Positions 47,901 through 59,166 of a DNA stretch of 64,000 nt are shown here, piece by piece. A model generated the notes under the pieces. It was given only the letters and a program-made list of their open reading frames with translations. It ran no database searches and was not told the origin of the DNA. The DNA comes from Gemmatimonadales bacterium (lineage in GTDB: Bacteria; Gemmatimonadota; Gemmatimonadetes; Gemmatimonadales; GWC2-71-9): positions 111,236 to 175,235 of the forward strand of contig JAWKQM010000008.1 in NCBI GenBank assembly GCA_041390145.1. Direction: 5' to 3'. The stretch's first letter is position 1, and each line of letters opens with the position of its first letter. The position numbers and the translations under genes were made by a program.

Positions 47901-49655
47901 CTAGAAGCGGCGCTGCAGGCGCAGGGAGAGGCGGAGCGGGCCATCGTCGGTGACCGACTTGGCCAGGTAGGCGCCGAGAAATCCGAAGTCGATGCCGGCG
48001 CCGATGTCCGCCGACCAGAAATCGGCGGAGGGGAGCCGATTGTTCGGCACGCGGCCGGGGCCGGAGCCGGTCAGCCAGGCGGAGCCAATGTCGGAGAGGA
48101 ACACGAGGTCCGCCGTCTGGATCCCGATGACCCTGCCGGCCGAGGTCTCGCTCCCCTTCGAGAGCGTGTAGTGCCACCCCAGGTTCAGGCGGTGCCGGTA
48201 CTCGACCTGGAAGAACATTGTGCGGTCGCAGAGGCTCGCCTGGGAACTGTTGTTGAAGCCGGGCGGGGTGCAGTTCACCTGGCGGAAGGCGTCGCCCGGG
48301 AGAATCGACGGGCCGCCGAGCGAGAGCCGCCGCTGCATCGGGAGGGCGCCGCCGCCCACCCAGCCGGCAAAGTAGCCGCGGCCGCTGAGCCGGTCGTCTG
48401 GTGAGAGCCGGAGGTAGCGCCGCAGGTCGAGGGTGAGCATCGAATAGTTGTACGACCCGTCGGTGGGGATCGGGTTGCGCACGCCCGGCGGGAGGCTCAC
48501 CGGCCCGACGTTGTCGCTCGAGGCGAATTCCGCGCTCGCCTTGGCGTACCAGCCGAGCTGGGGCTGACGGTCGCTGTCGCGGGTGTCGAGGGTGAGGCCC
48601 GCCGTGGTGATCGAATAGGTGCCGTCGTCGATCAGCGGGTTGGGGCGCCAGCGGCTGTCGTTGACGAAGAGCGACCAGGGATCGGCGGCGGGCACCGAGG
48701 ACATCTGCTCGCTGTACCAGCTGAGATCCACGCGGAACTGGCGGGCGGGGATGAGGAAGGCGTAGACGCCGATTCCCTGGTCGTCGTAGTAGTCGTACTG
48801 GTCTTCCTGCACGAGAATTGACGACCACCCCGACTCGGCCCGGGAGAGGGTCTGGTCGGGAATCACCTGGATCACGCTCCACGCCTTGCCGCCGAGGCCG
48901 TAGGTCACCTCGCCGCTGCGGCGCCACTCCAGCCCGGTGCGGTAGCCGAAGTCGCTGCGCGAGTCGGTCCGGTCGGTGCTGGTGCGGAGAATCCCGGCGA
49001 GGTCGAGCCGGACCCGGTCGCGGTCGGTGGCCCGCCAGTCGAACCCGACGCCGGCCTCCAGCGGGAATCCCTCGACGCGATCGTAGGTGCCGCCAAGCGA
49101 GGCGTTGAGCGTGGTGCGCACCTTGCCGACGCCGAAACTCGCCTTGGCCGTGCCGAGTGTTTCGAGGTCGGGGGTCTTCTGCACGATGAGCGTGCCGTCA
49201 CTCAGCTTCGCGACCGGTGCGAGGTCCCAGTAGACCTTCTCGGCGCCGTCCAGGGTGCTCCCTTCTTGTTGGATGAGCCGTCCGCCCACCACGAGGACAT
49301 CGCCGGTGATGCGGGCGCCGGGGAGAAGGACCAGGTTGCCGTTGATGATGGTGACGGGGCCCTCGATGGTGCCGCCGACGCGCAGCGCGCCGCGATAGAG
49401 GGCCACCGCTCCCTGCAGCGTGCTCCCCCGCGCGAGGGTGACGTTGCCGGTCAGGCGGGTGGTGCCGGAGTCGTTCCAGGTCCGGAGGAGCTGCTGGGTG
49501 ACGGCGGCGGGGAGGGCGCCCATCCCCGAGCTGTCGGCAAAGGGGGCGTCGGGGTCGATGACCACCACGCTGTCTTGGGCGTGCAGGAGTGGCGTCACCC
49601 CCAACATCAATGTCAGGAGCCAGAGCCCACATACCCAACGCGCCTTGTTATGCAT
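47901..49655 (-). CDS. Outer-membrane beta-barrel protein with bactofilin-like N-terminal domain
   Basis: A 584-residue secreted protein. A signal peptide (VCGLWLLTLMLGVTPLLHAQ) is followed at ~55-140 by repeated short hydrophobic strands (VTLARGSTLQGAVALYRGAL, RITGDVLVVGG) of the polymer-forming cytoskeletal (bactofilin) type. The rest is a long series of amphipathic strands ending in RLQRRF, with LSLGGPSILPGDAF resembling the Omp85/D15 LGG...RGF block, so the C-terminal half is probably an Omp85-like barrel. ATG 49655 is chosen; reading further upstream only translates a repeat. The combination of a beta-helix and a barrel is unusual. Confidence 0.8.
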   Translation of the reverse strand: MHNKARWVCGLWLLTLMLGVTPLLHAQDSVVVIDPDAPFADSSGMGALPAAVTQQLLRTWNDSGTTRLTGNVTLARGSTLQGAVALYRGALRVGGTIEGPVTIINGNLVLLPGARITGDVLVVGGRLIQQEGSTLDGAEKVYWDLAPVAKLSDGTLIVQKTPDLETLGTAKASFGVGKVRTTLNASLGGTYDRVEGFPLEAGVGFDWRATDRDRVRLDLAGILRTSTDRTDSRSDFGYRTGLEWRRSGEVTYGLGGKAWSVIQVIPDQTLSRAESGWSSILVQEDQYDYYDDQGIGVYAFLIPARQFRVDLSWYSEQMSSVPAADPWSLFVNDSRWRPNPLIDDGTYSITTAGLTLDTRDSDRQPQLGWYAKASAEFASSDNVGPVSLPPGVRNPIPTDGSYNYSMLTLDLRRYLRLSPDDRLSGRGYFAGWVGGGALPMQRRLSLGGPSILPGDAFRQVNCTPPGFNNSSQASLCDRTMFFQVEYRHRLNLGWHYTLSKGSETSAGRVIGIQTADLVFLSDIGSAWLTGSGPGRVPNNRLPSADFWSADIGAGIDFGFLGAYLAKSVTDDGPLRLSLRLQRRF

Positions 49656-49673
49656 CGGTTCGTGCCCCCAGTC

Positions 49674-49699
49674 GTCACCCCGGCGAAAGCCGGGGTCCA
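49674..49699. repeat. REP-like palindrome, family 2
   Basis: ACCCCGGC/GCCGGGGT arms around GAAA, followed by CCA. It lies just upstream of the barrel gene start and within 40 bp of palindrome copy B, so two repeat families sit side by side. Confidence 0.82.
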
Positions 49700-49734
49700 T
49701 GGTCCGTCATCCCCGCATCCACCTCACCCCCTGT

Positions 49735-49761
49735 CCCCCTCTCCATGATATGGAGAGGGGG
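49735..49761. repeat. Short palindromic repeat, copy B
   Basis: CCCCCTCTCCA (49735-49745), loop TGATA, TGGAGAGGGGG (49751-49761), with CACCCCCTGT before it. It lies 18 bp beyond the stop of the NtrX-like gene and could act as its terminator. Nearly identical to copy D. Confidence 0.88.
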
Positions 49762-49778
49762 ACGCCCGTTAGATCATG

Positions 49779-51152
<1,374 letters not shown>

Positions 51153-51170
51153 TCGGAAAGATAGCGCCCT

Positions 51171-51208
51171 ACTGCCCCGCTGCCCCGCTGCCCCGCTGCC
51201 CCGCTGCC
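51171..51208. repeat. Tandem 8-bp repeat upstream of the NtrX-like gene
   Basis: TGCCCCGC is repeated four times, then once in degenerate form (TGCCCAGC), in the 78-bp gap between the kinase stop (51231) and the regulator start (51152). A related short run is at 47219-47238. With palindrome copy D it accounts for most of the gap. Confidence 0.85.
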
Positions 51209-51230
51209 CAGCGGCCCCGCCAATACCACC

Positions 51231-52412
51231 TCACCCCCTGTCCCCCTCTCCATGATATGGAGAGGGGGGACCGCCCGACAGCATCACCACGAACGTGGCT
51301 CCCCCTCCCGGGGTCTCCCGCACCTCCACGTTGCCGCCGTGCGCCACGGCGGTCTGCCGCACGAGCGCCAGGCCGAGGCCGGTGCCCTCGTCCTTCGTGG
51401 TCCAGTAGGGTTCGAACACCTGGGCGCGCTGCTCCTCGGGGATGCCGATGCCGTGGTCGGCAATCGCCACGATCACGCCGCCGGCGCCGGGGGCGATCCG
51501 GATGTCGAGCTGGCCGGCGCCGTCCATCGCCTCGACGGCGTTCCGGATCAGGTTGCTGAAGGCGCGGCGGAGGGGGTCGTAGTGACCCATGATTCGCGGC
51601 GTGTCGGGATGGACCTGCAGGGTGGCCTCGACCGTGGGTGGCACGGCGGTGCGCCGCAGCTCCTCGAGCAGTTCCGGCAGGTCCACCTCGGCGGCGGGTC
51701 CCTCGGGGAGCCGGCCCAGTTCGGCGAACTCCTTGGCGAGCCGCTCCAGCCGGTTCGACTCGGCGGCCAGGACCTCGATGGCCTCCGTCTGTTCGGGGCG
51801 CGCCGTGCGGGCGAGCGCCTTCACCGCGAACCCGATCGGCGTCAGCGGGTTCTTCATCTCGTGCGCCACCCGGCGCGCCACCTCGCCGAAGGCGCGGATC
51901 CGCTCGGTCTCGAGTTCGCGGGAGCGGCCGAGCTCGAGTTCACTGGCCATGGAGCGGAGGGCGGAGCGGAGTGCCTCGAATTCCGGGGCGCCCCGCAGCG
52001 TCTCGGCGTCGGGTATCGGCTCGTGCCGGGCGATGTGGCCGGTCCAGCCGACCAGTTCATCGATCGGCCGGCTCAGCTGCCGGGATAGGTGCCCGCCGAG
52101 GCGGACGGCGGCGTAGACATACAACGCACCGAGGGCCAGGAGCAGCGCCGCCAGCCCGGCGTAGTAGTACTGGCCGTACGCCTCGGCCGCCTGGGTGCGC
52201 ACCAGGGCCCGGTTCAGCGCCTCTGCGTGGGCGGCCAGGGCGCGGCGCTCGGGAGCGCGGAGCCGTGTGGTGTCGATGGTTTCCACCAGCACTCCGGCTG
52301 GAGTTGCCGACCTTCCACGGCCGCGCGGGCGGCGGTAGCGGGGTTGTTGGTGCGGATGGTGAGGGCCTGAAGCTGAAGATGGCGATCGCGGTGGGCACGG
52401 CGCCCAGCGCAA
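51231..52412 (-). CDS. NtrY-like sensor histidine kinase, N terminus split by frameshifts
   Basis: The open frame covers a membrane helix (YYYAGLAALLLALGALYVYAAV), a HAMP-like segment (LSRPIDELVGWTGHIARHE), the HisKA H-box ARRVAHEMKNPLTPIG and a complete HATPase (VIVADHGIGIP, EGTGLGLALVRQT, GGATFVVML). It reads properly from GVLVETIDTTRL; the residues before are out of frame. The first membrane helix (RILLVLIALGAVPTAIAIF) lies at about 52380-52440 in another frame, with two small indels between. The true gene therefore begins near 52450-52470. The last ~10 residues (PSPYHGEGDRG) are encoded by palindrome copy D. Confidence 0.82.
   Translation of the reverse strand: MRWAPCPPRSPSSASGPHHPHQQPRYRRPRGRGRSATPAGVLVETIDTTRLRAPERRALAAHAEALNRALVRTQAAEAYGQYYYAGLAALLLALGALYVYAAVRLGGHLSRQLSRPIDELVGWTGHIARHEPIPDAETLRGAPEFEALRSALRSMASELELGRSRELETERIRAFGEVARRVAHEMKNPLTPIGFAVKALARTARPEQTEAIEVLAAESNRLERLAKEFAELGRLPEGPAAEVDLPELLEELRRTAVPPTVEATLQVHPDTPRIMGHYDPLRRAFSNLIRNAVEAMDGAGQLDIRIAPGAGGVIVAIADHGIGIPEEQRAQVFEPYWTTKDEGTGLGLALVRQTAVAHGGNVEVRETPGGGATFVVMLSGGPPSPYHGEGDRG
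51242..51268. repeat. Short palindromic repeat, copy D, at the 3' end of the kinase gene
   Basis: CCCCCTCTCCA (51242-51252), loop TGATA, TGGAGAGGGGG (51258-51268), with CACCCCCTGT before it. It supplies the end of the kinase reading frame, so its arrival changed the protein's C terminus. Confidence 0.9.
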
Positions 52413-52464
52413 TCAGCACCAGCAGGATCCGTTGGAAGGGGGAGAGTGAGGGGTCTGGGTGTGG

Positions 52465-55259
52465 TCAGATATCCGATGCGACAGACACCCCACGAGTTCC
52501 CCATGTCAGCGAGGACGTAAAGCGCTCCGTCGGGACCCACCCTCAACCAGTTATGGGGAACCATAGTTCCAAAACGAGTTTACGGAATTGTCGTTGACAG
52601 TGTCGAGGCGGCTGACCCATCCGCTTACATAGTCAGCGAAGAAAAAGCTGCCCTGGTATTCCGCAGGGAAGAGCGAGGACGGGTCCATAAAACGTAGCCC
52701 CAGCAATGGCGAACCCGACTACTAGGCTTGATTATCACTGGAATGTCTGTAGACGCAGTGGGTCGGCACGTCGGCCCCACCTGGCCCTTCCCTGACAGGC
52801 CAGCCGAAATTGGCGCCGGCAAGACCTTCGTCGACCTCTTCCCAGATGCTCTCCCAACATCGTCAATAAACATCCGACCCGTCACCGGCTGAAATGCAGC
52901 AAACGGGTTTCTTAGCCCCAATGACCAGATCGCCCGGTTTCCGCCAGTCGTGCTCCCATAGAAAGGTTGTCAGTTGAACGATCCGTCGTCATTAAAACGA
53001 AGGATCTTTCCGAACGGAGAACTCATGCTCTGGTGCATTGGCTTCCGGTGGCGTTGTCACCCACAGCAACATACAGCATTCCATCGGGGCCGAAGTGCAG
53101 AGCACCGCCGTTGTGGTTGGTGGCGCTGGAGAGATTCGGAAGGTCCACCACCGTTTCACTGCCCGAGCTAACGTCACCGTTGGCAGTGACGCGCACGATA
53201 CGATTGTGGGCACCACCTGATTCAGAAGTGTAATACAGGTATATCCAATGGTTGGTCATGAACCTGGGTGAAATGTGAGGCCCAACAGCCCCTGTTCGCC
53301 GATCTCCGTGGTGGTCACAGTCGTGAAGGGTGGAAAGGAGTAGGCCGTTCTTGATGACACGGACGGCTCCTCCCTTGCTCTGCCACGAATAGACGGCCAT
53401 CAGGTGACCGTCTTCATGCCGTTGGTTGAACTTGGAATCCGCTCACCAGAGTGGTGCGGCTGAAGCCAGTTGGCAAAGCGGGATCCGGAGAAAGTCACGC
53501 GAGCCGCTGACCAGGGCGAGAGATTGCCGGCGGCATCGCGGGCCTGTGCCCGCACCACGTGGACGCCCGTGGTATAGGCACTCGTCGCCGTAGCGTGGCT
53601 TGATAGGGAGCCGATGTGTCTTCGGCCAAGGTGATCCCATCTAGCTGGAAGGTCACTTCCTGACTACCCCGACGTTGTCGGTCGCGGTGGCAGTGAATGT
53701 CAGCGACCCCGACAGGCCGGTGGTTCCATCGGTCGGGTCGGTGAGTTGCACGCTGGGCGGCGTTCCGTCGGATCCAGACGGGATTCACGGTAACGCCAAC
53801 CGGCGGAAATGGTGACAGCACCATCGCCCGTGGCGCGGGCCGTCAGCGTGTGATTGCCGGTCGTGATCGGGGTCCAGGTCACGGCATACGGCGAGCCGTT
53901 GTCGGTGCCCAGCGGGGTCCCTCCATCGAAAAATGCGACCCCAGTCACCGAACCATCCGGATCGGACGCAGTCGCAGTCACCTGCGTGGCTGTGCCTTGC
54001 GTAACTGGGGCGCCGGCGGATGGCGCGGTGAGGCTCACGATCGGATCTGGTTCACGACCGCCACGATCTGGTAGGTGGCGGTATACGCAGTGTTGGTGGT
54101 GGGCGTGACGACCGTGCGGGCGCGGATCCGCCATCGGACCACACTTGCCACTCGAGGCTGTCGGGGCCGATCACCTGCGGGGAGGGGGCGCCGAGATCGC
54201 GTTCCATTCCGATCACCGAGACCACGCTGAACGGGGTTGCCTGGGGCTGTCCATCCACGGTCAGGACGACCCCGCTCGGGGCGCCGGCAAGGGAGAGTGT
54301 AACCTTGCGGGGCTGCAATATCCACGTGACTCGTATCCGCCAGTCCGCCCGCATCCACGACCGCCAGGTATATCCGGAGGAAGATGTCGTCCGTGTGCCC
54401 CCGTGGCGGCACCAGGAAACTTCCGGAAGTCGCCCCCGTCGTCGGTATCGAAGGTGTATGAGTCGCGTGGTGCAGCACCACCCACCAGGTGAACTGACTG
54501 CCCGCAAGGGTCCCGTCTGTCCGAACCCGTGCCGGCGTACGCGACTGTTTCACCGCCGGAGAAGAAGCCGCCGGTTGCAGGAGCATTGACGTCGCGATTG
54601 GTGGTTGATTGCCCGTCAGTCACGACCACGCCCACGACCGCGGATGCGGTAGTGGCGCCGCTGTCGTCTGTTGCCCGCGCCGTCAGTGCATGGGGCCCTG
54701 CGGAGATTAGTCCAGCTTACGGAATATGGGGTGATGTGTCCGCACTGAGCGACACGGCTCCATCAAAGAATTCGACAGCCACGACTGTCCCGTCGGGATC
54801 CCCGGCAGCGGCGGTCAGGCCGGAGTCGCCTTGATCGAGCGGGGTGGCCCTCCGGGATGGAGCAGTCAGACTCACCGTCGGCGATTGGTTCGCCGGGGAG
54901 AGACAGTGACGGCTACCGGGGCGGAGGTGGCGGCGCCGCCATCGTCCGTGGCGGGCCGTCAGTGCGGTGCAGTCCGCGGACACTCGGCGACCAATTGACC
55001 GCATAAGGCATGGAGGTGACCATGCCGAGAGAGTTGGGGCTGGTCGAAGAATCTGACCGATGCGATGGCCCTGTCGGATCAGTCGCCGTGGCTGTAACCG
55101 CGGTACTGGTGCCCAGCGTGATGGTCGCCCCGGACAGGGACCGTCGATAACGACACTCGGAGCCTGGTTGGCGGGTGGTAACCACGTCTCCCGCTTGACA
55201 CGAGAACATAGCCCCGATGCCCACCCGAGGAGGACAACACGCTGGAGAGAGATATTCAT
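52465..55259 (-). pseudogene. PQQ-dependent sugar dehydrogenase with Ig-like repeats, multiply frameshifted
   Basis: From ATG 55259 (MNISLQRVVLLGWASGLCS, a secretion leader) come four or five Ig-like repeats of the type TVSLTAPxxGAxxTxG...ATASDPDGSVTGVAFFDG, spread over three frames to ~53.5 kb. Then follows a glucose/sorbosone dehydrogenase propeller: WIYLYYTSESGGAHNRIVRV, NHNGGALHFGPDGMLYVAVG, GLRNPFAAFQPVTGRMFIDD, FFADYVSGWVSRLDTV and a final VGPDGALYVLADMG. Such proteins oxidise sugars in the periplasm or on the surface. I count at least ten frame changes and few in-frame stops within fragments. It ends right at the NtrY-like kinase gene; the exact 3' end is uncertain. Confidence 0.75.
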
Positions 55260-55269
55260 GTGACAAAGT

Positions 55270-57168
55270 TAGCACATCGGTCCAACTGCCCGGTCTCGGG
55301 TTGGGCTGGGCGATCTGCCTGAGGCGCTAGCCCTTGACAGGGCGCTGGTCATCGATTTCCGGGCAGATCCTGCAAGTGTGCCGCCGATGAATGCAATCAC
55401 CGTTCCGATGAGGGGGTTGGATAGGTGGGGTCGAGATGAACGGGCCGGGATTCCCGTGAGGCTCGCTAGGGCTAGGGCGGTCGCGCCGAACACGGCTGCA
55501 TATCCAAGGTAGGCCGCGGTGCGGTGCGAGAGGGCGTCGAATTGGCTTCCCCACTCCAACAGGTAGAGCGAAAGCGCAATCGCGAGTGCTAGCCTCGGTA
55601 CCCAAAGCCACCCGTCGGGGGGAACCGGAATCAGGAGGGATGCGACAATCCCCACCCAACCGATGACAGCACCGAAGATGCTGCTGCCGATCACTCTCAT
55701 CATGGGGGAGTTCCCGCCGTCGGCTTCGGCAATGGGCAACCAGCCGATGATGCCAACCCAGAAGAGCAGTCCCAGCCGAAAGAAGACCAACGCAGCGACA
55801 CCGCCAACGATGGCCGTACTCCACGGACCGCGCATTAGTGGGCGACATACATCCTCCTCGCGAAAGCGGACGTACGGAGGGGCTTCACCCCCGATATGCC
55901 ATTCGAAACCAAGGATGTCAATATGGCGAATGCTGCGGCTCCGTTCTCTGGTCGGGCCAGGAGTTCCGGGTACATCGCGGTACCCATTCCCAGCAGGATG
56001 CCGATCGCCGCCACCCACTCGCTTCCAGTGCGCGGCCGGGAAGCCCGCCGCAAACGGGACGCCGCCAAGGAGGAGGGCGGCCGTGAGGGTGCGACTATCA
56101 GACCCATCTTCCCGCTGAGCGCCCCGTAGTGTGACACCAGACCGAGCAGGCCGAGAATCCAGTGCGCCGTGAGCCCGCGCCTCCTCGCCAAGCACAGAAT
56201 CCCACGGCATGATCAGGCTCCATCCCCAGCTTGCACTCAAGGGTAGCCGACGCGTGCGGATCGGGGTCGTGGATCCGCGGTTCAGTTCGAAGGCCCCATT
56301 GCGCAGCGCCGTAGGCCTCCACTGTGTCGCCGATCGACCCAGCCATGCCATTCTTGAGGTTCACGGATGGCACCCGGAGTTTCGGGTTCAGCGCCTTCAG
56401 GCTCAAACGGGAACGCAGCAGGTCCCGACGATCCTGGCCGAGCAAACCACCTGCCGTTGCCACTCGTCATAGATCACACCCTGACGGGGGCCAGTCGAGA
56501 TGGACTGGGACCAAGGACGGCCCGGAATCCCATCGAAGGCTGCGCTGTCAGGGCGTCCTGATCCTCGCCTGGTCGATGGCTCTGCCGGAGCAGGATACCC
56601 CCGGCGCTCAAGGTCAAGACTCGACCGAGAAAGGGCTTGTAATTGCCGAGATCCGGCGCCCACTGTCCATACCACGGGCGGCTGGATCGGGCTACGCGCC
56701 CGAGCGACCAGGCCGTGACAATCCAGATGCAGACCAACCCTGTTCCGAGGGCCAGGCCAATCGCCGTGCCACGCGTGGGGGTGGGACGATTATGTAGAGC
56801 CAGCTGGAACCGATGACTGCGCTGATCGTGCCACCGGGCCGTATTCATCAGGATATCACCGAGACTGGCATCCCGGCCGGTTATGACCTTCATCCAGGTG
56901 GTTCGATGCCGAACGAAAGCGATGCCGGCCAGCACGAATGCTCGCCTCCACGAGAACCCCGCCAAGCCCAGCCCAATCCCCAGAGGCAGGAAGAGCAGCA
57001 CGTTGAGCAGCACATCGACACCGCCCAGCGATCCGCAGACCACAGTAGAGCGGCGTCGCAGCGGCCTCACCCGCCCCGCCCGGGTCGGGGATCAGGGTCA
57101 TGAGCGGCAATGAATACGATCCCGGCGAGTGCCAGTTGGAACCCGAAGTTGTTCTGGGATCGAGACAT
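55270..57168 (-). pseudogene. VanZ-like multi-pass membrane protein with ConA-like middle region, frameshifted
   Basis: The reading begins at ATG 57168 (MSRSQNNFGFQLALAGIVF). VanZ-like helices follow at about 56.85-57.05 kb (VDVLLNVLLFLPLGIGLGL, with GRDASLGDILMN). A middle region at ~56.2-56.75 kb has strand-rich text of the LamG/concanavalin type (WYGQWAPDLGNYKPF, GGILLRQ). More membrane helices occur at 55.3-56.1 kb (IVGGVAALVFFRLGLLFWVG, AAYLGYAAVFGATALALASL). Fragments lie in all three frames, so one or two genes cannot be separated. VanZ-like proteins of this kind occur in exopolysaccharide loci. The next gene is divergent. Confidence 0.6.
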
Positions 57169-57287
57169 AGAGCCTTTCGCTGGAGGCTGGGTGAGGCGGC
57201 CGACGGCATCCAAGCGCCGGTCGCAGGCTTCGGGAGGTCCACACAGGCACGACCCGTGCATGGATAGTACCTTCTGAAGGGTCAATT

Positions 57288-58163
57288 TTGCCAGCAACCA
57301 GCCCCCGGAGCCGCCGCCTGCCGCCAGTTCACCACTTCTCGGTTGATGTGGAGGAGCACTTCCACGTGACTGCCTTCGAGCGGTACCTCTCCTGCGGAGT
57401 GGGAGCATCAGCCGAGCAGGGCGGACGCGAAGTACCGACCTGTTGCTGGATCTCCTCGCGCGCCATGGAGCTTACCGGTACCTTCTTCATCGTTGGCTGG
57501 CTGGCGGACTGAAAGCCGGACCTCGTGCGCCGGATTGCAGCCGGCGGCCACAAAATCGCCAGGCCACAGCCTGGCGGCACCGCAGGATTCCCACCATCAG
57601 TCCCAACGAATTTCGCGAAGACGTGACCGCACCAAGGCTCGGTTGAGGAGATCTCCGGCCAGCGCGTTCGTGGTTTCCGCGCACCGAGCTTTTCCATTCT
57701 CCCGGGATGGAATGGGCCTTTGACGTCCTGCTCGGAGACCGGCCGCTGTCTCTACGACTCAAGCATTTTTCCCTGATCCGGCGGCCAGGGTACGGATGGC
57801 CGGGTGCTCCGACCGTACCGTACGATATCGTCCGCCCGGCAGGTACGCTTCGAGAGTACCTGATGACGACCCTCCGCCTCCTCGGGGTCCGGGTTCCGGC
57901 CGCGGGCGGTGGGTACTCTTCGGCAGTTCCTGTTCGGGCGCCGCCCGCCGCGCATTCCGGGGACCTGAGCGGCAGGAGGAAGGAGGGATGTTTTACGTAC
58001 ATCCTTGGGAAGTGGATCCTGCATAACCGCGGATCAAGTGTGGAAAGCTTACCTGGCTTCGACACTATCGTGGACTCGATCACCCTTGCCGCGACTCGAG
58101 CGGTTGCTCGGCGAGTTCCGGTTTTCGTCTGTCGTCCCTCGGGTGACCGCACATCTGACGTAA
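57288..58163 (+). pseudogene. XrtA-type polysaccharide deacetylase, frameshifted
   Basis: NodB-like deacetylase of the exosortase (XrtA/PEP-CTERM) exopolysaccharide group, with its DUF3473-like tail. Recognisable parts in order: HHFSVDVEEHFHVTAFE (metal Asp/catalytic region), GTFFIVGWLAD, HKIA.HS-type block near 57.55 kb, RGFRAPSFSILP, FPDP near 57.77 kb, MFYVHPWEVDP (~57.99 kb) and the ending LGEFRFSSVVPRV before TAA 58163. It would remove acetyl groups from surface polysaccharide outside the cell membrane or in the periplasm. At least five frame changes are needed to join the parts. Start TTG 57288 is uncertain. Confidence 0.78.
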
Positions 58164-59166
58164 GCCTTCGAAGGGTCCCCGGCCGAGTGGGAACGCGTTC
58201 GCAGGCAACAGGTTGGCTGGACGCATTTTCATCTGTATGGGTGCGGCGTGACCTCATGCAGAACGCGCTCGGTCACGAGACGATCTATCTCGGGCCGTGC
58301 CTCACACGGCTAGCTCGCCAAGCGGGATACCCCCTCGTCCGGTGCGGAGGCCCTATTCGGACACTATCTGGGTCTCGCTCCCATTCCCGAACTACGGTGG
58401 CCCCCCGGCACCCCAGATGCGGTGGGCGCCCTCGCGGCCGAGGCGGCCCGAATGGCAGACGAAGGGGGCGTGAAACTCCTTGAACTCCGGAGCGGCAGTT
58501 TCCCGTCGACCTCTCTTGGTGTCGCATCGGAAAGTCACCGTGGTGCTGGACATGCCCGCCGACCCCGCTTTGCTGATGAAGGGCTTCCGCCAAGCTGCGG
58601 AGCCAGTGAGGCGCCCTGAGAAGGAGGGTGTCACCTACGCCTTCGGCTCTGACCAGGTCGCGCCGTTCTTCTCCGTCTTTTCCCGGCACATGCGAGACCG
58701 GGCACGCCTACGCAGAGTCTTCGGCTCTTCCAGGAAATCGCGCGCGTCTTTCCGGAGGACGCCGTCTTCGGGTGCGCCTGGCTTGGGGACAGGCCCATTG
58801 CGGCAGGGGCCGGATTCATCTGGGGCAGAGAGTTTGAGATGACCTGGGCCAGCGCGCTCTCGGAATTCAATCGCACTTCAGCCAATATGGACTCTACAGG
58901 GCTTTCATGGAACGGGCCATTGCGACCGGTTGCACCTGTTTCAACTTTGGCGCTGCACGCCGGGTGGCGGTGTACCCATCGGTTCAAGTTGCAGTGGGGG
59001 CGGCGTAGACGAGGACTTCCGGCGGTATCAGCACTCCACTGGTGGAGCGCCGGCGACCACGCCATCGCCGGATCAGGGGGCCTTCGCCTGGGGTCCGCGG
59101 TTCAGCGAGGTGCTGCCGCTGCCGATTGCCACTGGCCTGGCCCACATCGTTCGCCTGATTCCATGA
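58164..59166 (+). pseudogene. FemAB-like (XrtA-system) protein, frameshifted
   Basis: GNAT-fold FemAB relative found with exosortase-type polysaccharide genes. Fragments in order: VSLRR at the start (~58.16 kb), WVSLPFPNYGGPPGTPDAV (~58.37), GVKLLELRSG (~58.47), FSVFSRHMRDLGTP-type text (~58.67), RLFQEIARVFPEDAVFGCAW (~58.72-58.79), AAGAGFIWGREFEMTWAS (~58.80-58.85) and HRFKLQWG (~58.98). It ends at TGA 59166, whose ATGA overlap with the acyltransferase start is intact. Members are thought to modify or attach residues to exported glycan or peptidoglycan; the precise reaction is unknown. Confidence 0.7.

Noticed and set aside
51171..51208. CRISPR-like array from the TGCCCCGC repeats
   Set aside because: Units are 8 bp with no spacers and no cas genes nearby; it is a simple tandem repeat.
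53850..54589. Plus-strand open frames at 53.8-54.6 kb
   Set aside because: They lie antisense to the Ig-like repeats of the frameshifted dehydrogenase, which have clear repeat periodicity on the minus strand.
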